Shown here piece after piece: positions 55,256 to 64,000 of a stretch of 64,000 nucleotides of DNA (positions are counted from its first letter, which is position 1; each line of letters opens with the position of its first letter). The DNA lies in contig OZ251229.1 in the NCBI GenBank assembly GCA_965240325.2, forward strand, positions 2,728,001-2,792,000, given 5' to 3'. The position numbers were made by a program, and so were the translations under genes. This DNA comes from Rebecca billardiae RCC1528. Its lineage: Eukaryota > Haptophyta. The notes below the pieces were generated by a model. The model was not told the origin of the DNA and ran no database searches. It saw nothing but the letters and a program-made list of their open reading frames with translations.

Positions 55256-56401
55256 ATGACGCCGGCGGCGCGAGGACTCGCTCGGGGCGGAAAGGCGGCG
55301 GCGCTGCTGCTGGTGCTCGCGCCCGCGGCGGTGCGCGCGCACAGCTTCTACCTGCGCGACCTGCCCAACGGCGAGAGCGTCCCCGGACGCCCCGCGCTCG
55401 GCCACGTGAGCACCGGCGGCGGCGGCACGCTGAACGCTTTCGGCAAGGACTTCCGAACGCACGGGCGCACGTGGTCGCGCGCGCTGTGCGAGCTCGACTC
55501 GGACGGCGACGGCCGGACGAACGGCGAGGAGCTGGGCGACCCGAGCTGCGTCTGGCGCATCGGCCAGACGCCGGAGTTCACCACGGGCCTCACTCACCCG
55601 GGCGTCCCGGACGAGCCGGCCGCCGCCGACGGTCGGAAGAGAGCGCCGCCCGCGGACGGAGAGAGGGCGGCGGGGTGCGGCGCGGGCGCGGAGGAGGCGT
55701 GCGGCGAGGGCGGCAGTGGCGCCGCGCCGCGCATGCCCGCGTGGGTGTGGACGCACGCCGCGCTGATGACGCTCGCGTGGGCCGTGATCGCCCCGGCGGG
55801 AGTCGCGTTCGCTCTCGGACCGATTCGCCGCCGTCTGCGCGCCCCGCGCTGGTTTCGGCTTCACCGCGCGGCGCAGCTGGCGGCGACGACGTGCGCGGTG
55901 GCGGGCGGCGCGCTCGCGCTCGCGAGCATGCGCGCGTCCCTGAGCAGCGCGCACGGCGTGCTCGGCCTCGCGGTGTGCGCCGGCGCGCTCGCGCAGGCCG
56001 TGGGCGGGCTCCTCCGCCCGCCGGCACATGCCAGCATGGCCGCCGCCCGGCCCGCTAGGGCCGAGGGCGGTGGCGGCGGCGCTGAGGAGGACGACGACGG
56101 GGCCGACGCGCCGCGCGCGAAGCCGCGCGCGCGCGAGCTGTGGGAGCTCGCGCACCGCTTCTTCGCCATCGTGCTGCTCGCCGCCGCGGTGGCCAGCCTC
56201 GGGCTCGGCGGCGCCAGGGCCTGGGGAGTGTACGCGCCGCCTGACTCGTGGCGCGCGGCGGTGCTGGCGGCGGTGCCGCTCGCGTGCGCGTGCGGCGCGT
56301 GGGGCGCGGTGGGCGCGGCGGTGCTCTTCGCCGCGCGCCGAGACTGGATGGCGCGTGGCGGCGCGCCGGCAGGCTCGCTGGCCGCCGCGCTGCACTCGTA
56401 A
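55256..56401 (+). CDS. Temptin-like domain fused to a cytochrome b561-type membrane domain
   Basis: Single exon, 381 aa. The ATG at 55256 is chosen for its signal peptide (cleavage likely after AAVRA, so the mature protein starts HSFYLRDLPNG). Residues 30-115 resemble the temptin fold: GRPALGHV, LNAFGKDF, Cys78 and Cys98, and DSDGDGRTNGEELGDPSC, an EF-hand-like Ca2+ loop followed by W and a TTGLTHPG end. Residues about 162-360 have five hydrophobic helices. His167, His203, His233 and His300 occupy the positions expected for two haems in b561-type proteins. Such proteins move electrons across membranes (ascorbate- or ferric-reductase type). The fusion suggests that a secreted metal- or ligand-binding head works with an electron-transfer membrane part. 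No DOMON domain is seen. Confidence 0.75.
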   Translation: MTPAARGLARGGKAAALLLVLAPAAVRAHSFYLRDLPNGESVPGRPALGHVSTGGGGTLNAFGKDFRTHGRTWSRALCELDSDGDGRTNGEELGDPSCVWRIGQTPEFTTGLTHPGVPDEPAAADGRKRAPPADGERAAGCGAGAEEACGEGGSGAAPRMPAWVWTHAALMTLAWAVIAPAGVAFALGPIRRRLRAPRWFRLHRAAQLAATTCAVAGGALALASMRASLSSAHGVLGLAVCAGALAQAVGGLLRPPAHASMAAARPARAEGGGGGAEEDDDGADAPRAKPRARELWELAHRFFAIVLLAAAVASLGLGGARAWGVYAPPDSWRAAVLAAVPLACACGAWGAVGAAVLFAARRDWMARGGAPAGSLAAALHS

Positions 56402-56657
56402 CGTCGCCCCCACGCCAGATTGTATACGTACTGTCTATACACCCACCGGTGTACGAACGTACAGCAGTATGGATACTGTACCCCCATACCCCCATAGTGT
56501 GCGTGAAATGAGAAATCTCATCAGATCATTCTGCGCTGATGATCTGATGACGAAATCTGAAAACAGCCGCCCGTCCGCGGACGTGAGATCGGGCGGCCCG
56601 AGACCGCCCCCCCGCCGAGAGCGCCGCCCGCGCCTCGCAGACGCGGCAGACGCGAGG

Positions 56658-58345
56658 ATGTCGGCGCTGAGCGCGGCGCGCGTGCAAGCGGTGCACGGGC
56701 ACGAGGGCGTGTTCGCGCACGACGGCGCGCAGCCGCCGGACGACGCCGCCGTGCGCCGCGCGCTCCGCGCGCCCGCGGGGAGCACGGTGCTTCAGTTCCT
56801 TGAGCTGCCCCAGGAGCGGGCGCGCGCGCTCGCCGCGCAGGCGGAGGCCAAGGCGGGCGCGGGCGAGCGCGAGCGCGCGGCCGCGCTGTACGACGAGGCG
56901 CTCGGCGGGCTGCGCGGGCTCGCGGAGGGGCCGAACATCGGCGCCGAGATCGCGCACGCCACGGCTGACATTGCGCCCGCCGCGGCGCGCAACGCGCTCG
57001 CGCGCGGCCGCGCGGCCGAGGCGGTGCGTCTGTGCGAGGAGGGGCTGAAGGCGCGCGGTGTGGACGTGGCGCTGCTCGACGCGCTCGTCGAGGCGCACGC
57101 CGCGCTCGGCGACGCGCAGGCCCAGCGCCTCGCCACCGCGCGCCTCGCCGTCGCGCGCGCCGCGGCGCTCGCCGAGGGCCGGCGTCACGAGTACCGAGCC
57201 GCACATGCGGCGGATCACGAGAGGTTCACCGACCTGACGGAGGGGCGTGACCCGCTGCGCGTGCTGGTCGAGTCGGGCGAGGGCGGCGTGCGCGTCAGCT
57301 GGGACGACTTCGCCACGCCGCCCGCGCCGGGCTGGCACGCCGGCACGTTTGACCACGTGAAGGCACTCGGCCTTTCCAATCTCGGCTTTTTATTCGCGCA
57401 GAAGAAAATCGGGCAGGGCCAGCTGCAGCTGGGCGTGGCGGTGGCGCTGCGCTGCGCGCGCGGCGTGCTCTGCGCGGCGGACCTGCACGCGCGGCGCGAC
57501 GCGCTGAACCGCGCGCAGCGTGTCACGCTCGCCGCAACGCTCGACCACTCCGGCTTTGCGGCGCAGCTTCCGAATCGATCTTCGACGCGCGCGCCGCCGT
57601 GCACAGCATCATGTCGACGTGCCGGCGCGCGCGCGAGCTCGCGCTCCTGCGGCGCGCGGCGGCGGTGGGGCTGCCGCACGACGAGGACGGCAGCGTGCAC
57701 TGCAACCTCGGCCTGCTCGAGCGCGAGGAGGCGAACGCGCCGCGCGCGATGGAGCTATGGGCGGAGGCGGCGCGGCGCGGCAACGGGGACGCGTGCGTCG
57801 AGCGCGCCATCGCGCTGTCGTACGGCGAGTGCGGCGGGGCGGCGGTGGTGCGGGACGAGGAGGAGGCGCGCGCGCTGTTCGCCAGGGCGCGCTCGCCGGG
57901 CGTGGTGCACGGCATTCACCCGTACCGGCTGCAGCAAATCTCCCAGACCGAGATGATGCTCCACCTCCGGAAATTCTCCCCGATGACCTCCATTGCTCGG
58001 CAGGAGTTTCGGCCCATGCCGCGCTCGTCGGTGGAGGACACGGGCGCGGCGGCGCCGCCGCCGGCGCAGGGGCCGGCGGAGGGGGCGGGCGGCGGCGGCG
58101 GGCGTGGGCAGACGCGCACGCTGCGCGCCTGCCTGCACTGCGGCAAGGGGGAAGCGCTGCGCCCGTGCTCGCGCTGCAAGCTGGCCAACTTCTGCGGGCC
58201 GGAGTGCCAGCGGCGCGCGTGGCCCGCGCACAAGCTGACGTGCAAGGCGTTCGTCGCCGCGCAGGCCGCGGGCGCGGGGCAGCTGGACGCGCGGCAGGCG
58301 GCCCTGCAGGCGAGCTTCGACGCGCGCGCGCGCGCGGACGGCTGA
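56658..58345 (+). CDS. MYND zinc-finger protein with TPR/Sel1-like helical repeats
   Basis: Two parts in different frames. The best junction is a GC-AG intron 57433-57566 in phase 1, giving 517 aa; a 47-nt GT-AG intron ending at the same acceptor is also possible, so the middle is provisional. Residues about 45-180 are Ala-rich helical pairs of TPR type (AERERAAALYDEALGGLRGL). The second part has Sel1-like units (HCNLGLLEREE..RAMELWAEAARRGN). The C-terminal MYND finger is complete: CLHCG, PCSRCKLANFCGPECQ, HKLTC (seven Cys and one His in the right spacing). MYND domains bind proline-rich peptides. No SET domain is seen, so a protein-interaction adaptor is more likely than a methyltransferase. 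Confidence 0.7.
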
Positions 58346-58789
58346 CTCGGCGCCCGCGGCCCGGCGGCCGGAACGCTGATCCGGATCCGGATGCGGCGGC
58401 GGAGGGCGCTGGCGATCATGATGACTCTGGCTGCCAGGGCCAGGCGGCTTGGATGCCGGGTCAGACTCATCATCCTCGTGCGCCGCCCAGGCCAGTCTGA
58501 GAGTGATGAGAGATGTGTCCATGCCGCCTCCGGCTGCCTGCTTGTCGTTGGGCTCATGATTCCAGATTTTGATCGACTTTGGCCGTCCTCCATTGGCGGA
58601 GCCTTGGGAAAGCGCGGTTGGGCGCACTCGTCTCGCCTTGTGCGGACGAATCAGAATAGGGCGAATCGACTTGCATACGATGTGGAAAGTGGTCAGAACG
58701 GCGGAAGAAGTGAGCGGGAGAGCTGGGCAGCCGGGCGGCCCAACGTGGCAACACATCCCACACCGCCCCACCGCCTGGGGCCAGCTTTC

Positions 58790-61050
58790 ATGGCGGGCGG
58801 CGGTCCCGACGAAGGAGGCGCGGCGGAGGGCGAGCGTCTGGACGAGGTGTCCGAGCTGTACGCGCTCCCGTCGCAGGACCCATCCGTCGGCCGGCGCGTC
58901 GCGCCCACCCTGCTTTGCTTCACCCTCCGGCTCGCGCGCGCTTCCGACGCTCGCGACGACGCGAGCGCGCGGCTGCTGCCGCAGCTGCGCGAGCTCGCGC
59001 GTACGCGGCTGCTCAAGCAGGCGAGGCTACGCGGCGTGGTGCGGGAGAGCGCGCGCGGCGCGATGATGCTCGTCACGCTCGCGCCCGAGCAGCTCGACCT
59101 CAGCTACCACGTCGTGCGCGCGACGGCGCCGGCCGTGTCCGAGCATCCCGATGAAGAGCCGAGCCCTGCCGCCGACGCGGCGCAGCCGGGCGTGGGTCGC
59201 GAGGCCGCGAGCGCGGCGTGGACGCCCGACGACGTGCACGCGTACCTCAATCGCCTGTGCGCCCGCGGCCTCGACCCGCACAGGCCGCTGTGGCAGCTGC
59301 ATGTCGTCGCTGCGGCGAGCGCGGAGCGCGCGGCTGCCGGAGCAGACGAGGGCGGCGCGCCGGGAGAGGCTGCGGGCGAGGGCGGCGCACTCGTGCTCTT
59401 CGTGATCGACCGCGCGCTCACCGACGCCGCGGGCGCGCTCGGCGCCGTCCTCGCGCTGTGCGAGCCGCTCGACGGAGGCGACGGCGGCGACGGCAGCGGC
59501 GGCGGCGGCGACGGCGCCGGCGACGGCGGCCCCGACGTCTTGCCGCCGCGGTCTATGCTCCCGCCGCCGCGCCGACCGCCGCCGAGGCTGACGAACCCGC
59601 TCGCGCGCGCGCGCGCCCTCGCCTCCGGCGTCGCGGACGGCCTGCTCCTCGAGGCCCTCCCGTCAGACTCGCGATCTGTGCTGCGGCTCCCCTCGTCCGC
59701 GCCGCCCGCGCGCGCGCGCGCGCTCGCGGCGTGCGAGCCGATACCGCTGGCGGCGCTGCACGCTGTGCGCGCGCGCGCGGCGCTCGGGGACGTGGGCGCG
59801 CCGCCGCCGACGGTGAACGACGTGCTGTGGGCCGCGGTGCGTCGCGCCGCCGTCTCCCCGCGCGCGCCGCCACCGCGCGCGCACCCGCCGCGCGCGTCGC
59901 GCGCGCGATGGGCGCTTGAGCCATGACGCGCGCACGCCCCTCGCGCGGCTGCGCCCGTGCGTGCTGCGTCTTGGTCGGGCTCCCGTGCGCGCGCGCGCGC
60001 CCTGCGCAGCTCACGCTCGCGCTCAGGCGGCTGCTCGACGCCAGCGCCGCCGAGGGCGGCGCGCGCGCGGCGCGCCGGCTGCGCCGCTGGCGCGTGCGCG
60101 GTGTGCTGCTTGAGAGCCGTCGCGCCGCGGGCGCGCCGCTCGCGCTTGGGAGCTTCGGGCACAGCGTGCGCTTCCGGCTGCCGCTGGAGCGCGTGCCCAC
60201 GCGCCCCGCTGGCGTGCGCGCGCCGCTTGCCGCGGGCGCGATGGGCCTCGGCCAGGTGCGCAGCGACTGCGCGGCGGGCGGCGCGGGCATGCGCGCGCGC
60301 GCGCGCGGCCGGCGCGCGCCGCCCTCGCCGGACGCAAGCGCGCTGCTGGTGCGCGCCGTGCGCTCGCGCATCGAGGCGGCGCGGGCGGGGCCGGGCGGGC
60401 GGCTGCAGGCGGGGCTGCTCGCGGCGCTCGCGCCGCCCATGGTCGCCGCCGGCCGGCGCACCGAGCTGTGGGCGCACGTGCTCCACGCCACGCGCAAGAC
60501 ATCCATCGTGCTGGCAAACCTCGCCGGACCCGCGCAGCCGGTCTCCCTGGGGCCGGGGCGCAGCCCGGTGGTTGAACTCTCCCTGGCGGTCCTCTCCCCG
60601 GCGCCGTTGTACTTGGCGGCGGTCTCGTATGCGGGCACGCTGCGGCTCAGCGTGAGCGCCGACGCGCGGCTCGGCGTCGACGCCGCCGCGCTCGCGAGGG
60701 CGTTCGGCGATGGCTGCGAAGGGCTGCTGCTCGCGAGCGCGCCCGGCGGCCAGCCCACAGACTGGCTGGGCGGCGGCGCCGGTGCCGGCGGCGCGGAGCA
60801 GGGGTCGTCGGGGGTCGCGGCGTGCGCGCCGCCGGTTGACGGCGTGGACGCCGAGGGCACGCGCGCCGGGCAGGGCGGCGTGGAGGGCCGGTGGCCCCAG
60901 CCGCAGCCGCGGGCGCTGCCGGCGCGGCTCTTCCGCCGACCGGCGCCGGCGCTGCGCGCGCCGAGCCGTGGCGGCGCGGCCGCGCCGGGCAAGACGCCGC
61001 CACCGACGCGCGGCGCCGGCAGTGACCATGGTGAGGCGGTGCGCGTGTAG
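58790..61050 (+). CDS. WS/DGAT-like acyltransferase-fold protein with altered catalytic motif
   Basis: Exons 58790-59836 and 60010-61050 (GTGCGT donor, phase 0), 695 aa. Family features in order: DLSYHVVRATAP, RPLWQLHVV, TVNDVLWAALTLALRRLL (assembled by the splice), ANLAGPAQPVSLG and VSYAGTLRLSVSAD, matching wax-ester synthase/diacylglycerol acyltransferases (CoA-dependent acyltransferase superfamily). At the HHxxxDG site the sequence is IDRALTDAAG (206-215): both His are replaced by Asp-Arg and the Gly by Ala. The base that activates the acceptor hydroxyl is therefore missing, and the protein may be inactive or changed in function. It has Ala/Arg/Gly-rich insertions and tail. If active, it would work on neutral-lipid synthesis at the ER or lipid droplets. 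Confidence 0.72.
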
Positions 61051-61845
61051 CGCCACCGCACCGCGTGCCCCGAGTGGCGAACCGCGCGGCGTGGCGACGA
61101 GGACTCTGGGCGGCGGCGGCGCATGAATTCAGCCGAGATATCGTCGAATTTGTCGACGATCGAATATCGGTCACTAATAAGCCTGCGGGATCGACTCATT
61201 GATATTGGCAGTACTTGTACTTGTAGTGGCCGGGCGGCGGCTCGGCCGCCCCGACTGCGCGGGCGCTTGGCGGACCCGGGCGCGGGGCTGCCGCGGAATC
61301 GCCGGCGTGCGAGCAGCGCAGGGCCGCCGGCGGCACCGCCCACGGCCAGCGCCCACGACCCCATCACTCATCAGCAGGGTCCGGTCCGCAGGCCGAGCAC
61401 GCGGCTCTGAGACTGATGCTGAGTGCGCAGTGATTCTCAGATGACGATCGGACAGGATGAGTACGACCGTAGTTCCCGCCGCGCGCCTGCGTACTGAGTT
61501 CAGTACAATAACTATTATAACTTCCGGTCGTAGTACTATTAATATTATAACATACTAACTAGTCGTAACTACGCAGGTAGTTAATTCGTCGCACGTCAAT
61601 AATAAGTCCGTAGTCCGATCATCGCCGTCGTGTCGGTCGTCAGATCGACCGGCCCGCGGGCGGAGAGAATGGCGCGGCAGCGCGTATCAGACTCAGAGTC
61701 AGCAAGACCCTGAGCCACCCGGGCCCGCCGACGGCCCGACGAGTCCGACTCATCAGCCCGCGGCCGCGGGCACGCGCACATTAGCTGGTGGCGGCAGCGG
61801 GGCAGCCGTCGCAGCCGAGCCGAGCCCGCGTCATCGGCTACGCGG
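61051..61845. other. Convergent intergenic region, nothing recognised
   Basis: Includes an AT-rich patch (61490-61620). No frame with a recognisable domain. Confidence 0.5.
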
Positions 61846-63114
61846 TCACGCATGGGCGGGGCCTGGGGCACGGCCGCCATGGGCCGCATGGTCGGTGGGT
61901 GTGGCCACAGCAGTCTGCCGATGCTTGCGCCCGCCGCCGCACCAGTTCAGCGCAAACTCGCCCGGCGGCGGCCGGTGCCTCTCCGAGTTGCACTGCCTCG
62001 GGTACTCGCTCTTGAGGCACAGCTTCTGCAGGAAGCGGCGCGACATGTGCGGCCCGTGCGCGTGGCAGCGGCCGCCCGAGATGTGGTTGAAGCACGCTGG
62101 CACACTCGGCTTCCACATCGAATCCCTGTACGGCGCGCTCAGGTTGGCGGCCGTCCACAGGTGCGAGCCGTCGGGCTGCCTCGACGAGTTCCACGCGTGC
62201 CACAGCGTGTACCGGTCGTACAGCTTGGGCTTGAGCAGGTGGTGCCGCGCCCAAGCGCGCGCCAGCGGCAGCGAGTGCTCGCGGTGCAGCGCGACCACGC
62301 CCGTGTGGATGCCGTCGCCGCACCGCCCCGCCTCGTTCGGCAGGCAGCGCGCCTCCATCCTGCTGAGCAGCAGCTGCCGCTGCGCGCTGAACACGGGCGG
62401 CTGCCGCACCATGTCCGCGACGCAGCCCGGCTGCGCGACGACCTTGTCGCAGTCGTGGAAGATGAGGATCGGCGGCCCGCGCTCGCCTACCAGGTCGAGC
62501 ATCAGCGCCTTCACCGCCTTGGCGCTCGTGCGCAGCAGCCCGCCGCCGAAGCTGAATCCGCCGGGCAGCTCGCGGATCCGCTTGTACACGTGGTCGAGCA
62601 CGTGGATGTTCGGGTTGCCCGTCGTCGCGCGCAGGCGCTGCTCGTCGAAGCAGGGCGACGCGAGCCCCGCGGTCGAGCCTGCAAAGAGGTACACGGGCCC
62701 CATCCAGCCGCCGATGCGCACGAGCGTCTCGATCGCAGCGATGCACTTGAAGGCAAACTTGCTCGCGTAGATGTCGGTGGCGGCGAAGACGAAGCCCACC
62801 TGGCCATCGGCGTCGTAGGTGTGCGGGGCGGAGCGGATGCACCCGTCCGCGTCGTGATCGTACACCGACTGCAGCGGCGCAGCAGCGCGCGCTGCACTCG
62901 CGTTGGGCGGCGGCCTCGCCCCACCGCCGCTCGCTCTCGCGTCCGACGCCTTTGGCCGCGGGCCGGTCGCTGGCGGTTCAGACGGATGATGAGCGAACGC
63001 GAGCACGAGCACGAGGGCCGTTGCCGCCATCGCCAGGGCACCAAGTGCACGTTGGCGTGCAGTGGGTCGCAGCGCCTCCTCTCCATTCCCAGCGCCGAGG
63101 TCGAAGCGACGCAT
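61846..63114 (-). CDS. Type II membrane glycosyltransferase-like protein with DxD motif
   Basis: Single exon, 422 aa from the first true ATG at 63114. A short basic head and a TM helix (about 24-41) give a Golgi-type signal anchor, and residues 45-80 are a stem. The luminal part begins with GFVFAATDIYASKFAFKCI and contains PILIFHDCDKVV, a DxD-like metal/nucleotide-sugar motif (D221-D223), then HTGVVALHREHS and LYDRYTLWHAWN. Cys residues are frequent towards the C-terminus (CFNHISGGRCHAHG, LCLKSEYPRQCN), consistent with a secretory location. This arrangement resembles GT-A type glycosyltransferases, but I cannot name the family or sugar. Confidence 0.6.
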   Translation of the reverse strand: MRRFDLGAGNGEEALRPTARQRALGALAMAATALVLVLAFAHHPSEPPATGPRPKASDARASGGGARPPPNASAARAAAPLQSVYDHDADGCIRSAPHTYDADGQVGFVFAATDIYASKFAFKCIAAIETLVRIGGWMGPVYLFAGSTAGLASPCFDEQRLRATTGNPNIHVLDHVYKRIRELPGGFSFGGGLLRTSAKAVKALMLDLVGERGPPILIFHDCDKVVAQPGCVADMVRQPPVFSAQRQLLLSRMEARCLPNEAGRCGDGIHTGVVALHREHSLPLARAWARHHLLKPKLYDRYTLWHAWNSSRQPDGSHLWTAANLSAPYRDSMWKPSVPACFNHISGGRCHAHGPHMSRRFLQKLCLKSEYPRQCNSERHRPPPGEFALNWCGGGRKHRQTAVATPTDHAAHGGRAPGPAHA

Positions 63115-64000
63115 CACCCGAGAAGGTTGGAAGTGGAATGGCGGCGTCGTCGGCTAGGGGGGGTGGCACAGCAAGGTGGACCTTGATCGAAGCCGGAAGG
63201 AGGGGTCCACCTTTACCAAGCCACCAATAACTCCATCAAGGTCTTACGGATATTCCACAGGCGAATTCATTACCGGAAAACGCTTGGTGGTGATTGGCTA
63301 GGCAATAGATTACTACTACGAACCTAGAGAGCTCTCCTGTTCTGAAACTGTACGTATCATACTTGAACTTGTACCGTACCGTTCCAACGTCACCGTCGGA
63401 CTGGGACTGACGCCTTGACGTGCGACGACGCCAAGGTGAAGGAAGATAGCACTTAGCAGACTTGGCAGTGAGTGAATAGTGCACTCACCCGGAGTGAGTG
63501 CAACTGAGTGCACTCACTCCCGGACTCGCACGCACTCACTCATCGGCGGGCCCCCGCCATCCGGACTCTGCACGCACTCACTTGGTGGCTGCCGCCCTGC
63601 CGCACGCACTCACTGCGTGTGCCGTGAGTGCGGCGCCGCCCACGGCCGCGGCGTGTGCCGCGCGCGCTGCGGCGGACGCGGGACGCGGCCAGGCGCCAGT
63701 CGTCTAGCGGCCGGATTGCGGAGTGGGACCCTCCGGATCTAAGCCACGCTGCGCGCGGCAATGACCTATATCTACACATCTACCGTCGTGCTTCTCTCAG
63801 CATATAGTAGCACGCATCATCCCCGCCATCGCTGGCATAGCCTCACCATCATCCTCAATCCTGGTCGTCGTCAGCCGGTCTGCTTCACTCACTCACCGGT
63901 CTCACCTCACACCTGTGGCCGGTCAGTCAGTCACGGATACCGTAGCCAGCCTAACCTCGCTCAATGCGGCACTCGAGCTCGGCCTCGATTCGCGTCTTCC
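63115..64000. other. Upstream region of the glycosyltransferase-like gene to window end
   Basis: No recognisable gene. It contains the CACTCACT repeat cluster, and the last 250 bp are C/T-rich. Confidence 0.45.
63479..63625. repeat. Cluster of GCACTCACT/GAGTGAGTGC motifs
   Basis: At least seven occurrences of cactcac on either strand in about 145 bp, including adjacent inverted copies (gtgcactcacccggagtgag). Confidence 0.8.

Noticed and set aside
63690-63760. Possible tRNA (gtcgtctagcgg start)
   Set aside because: No complementary acceptor stem, anticodon arm or T-arm GGTTCRA can be folded around it.

Overview
This window is nuclear DNA from a eukaryote. Coding sequence is very GC-rich, and the genes are split by short introns. 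Splice sites can be placed because exon phases match and the joined proteins recover conserved motifs. Conserved landmarks are the largest subunit of RNA polymerase I and ribosomal protein L12 (165 aa after splicing, the usual family length). The high GC, intron style (donors mostly GTGCG, a few GC-AG), Hog-type Hint proteins, WS/DGAT-like and GT61-like enzymes and TTAGGG-type arrays together suggest a unicellular alga, possibly a haptophyte. The taxon is inferred, not shown.

Left part (1-13.1 kb): two large convergent genes both carry a nucleoside-hydrolase (NH)-like domain on a membrane protein. The first (+) reads signal peptide, ANF/periplasmic-binding-type ligand domain, one membrane helix, NH-like domain and a probable second diverged NH-like domain. 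The second (-) reads NH-like domain, several membrane helices and a TIR-like 'SHSW' domain. I regard this pair as the best candidate for an undescribed signalling system.

13.1-19.3 kb is a transposon nest. It holds two near-identical 1.72-1.74 kb elements with target duplications. One of them sits inside the terminal repeat of a third element.

19.4-28.5 kb: a divergent pair, a W-repeat (Sfi1-like) protein (-) and a very long disordered protein with a Tudor/Agenet-like segment (+), shares a 263-bp promoter. 28.8-30.8 kb is a 2-kb element with terminal inverted repeats of about 55 bp.

31.0-36.5 kb: head-to-head EF-hand/TM/Cys-rich/Hint paralogues. The two halves that encode the Hint domain are almost identical, while the rest is strongly diverged.

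37-43.3 kb: four minus-strand genes (a small unknown protein, a GT61-like glycosyltransferase, a 2OG-Fe(II) oxygenase and RPL12). 44.1-54.4 kb: RPA1 and a basic, RGG- and His-rich probable nuclear protein. 55.3-61.1 kb: temptin-cytochrome b561 fusion, MYND protein and WS/DGAT-like protein, all on +. 61.8-63.1 kb: a type II membrane glycosyltransferase-like protein (-). The remaining DNA is simple repeat or shows no recognisable gene.
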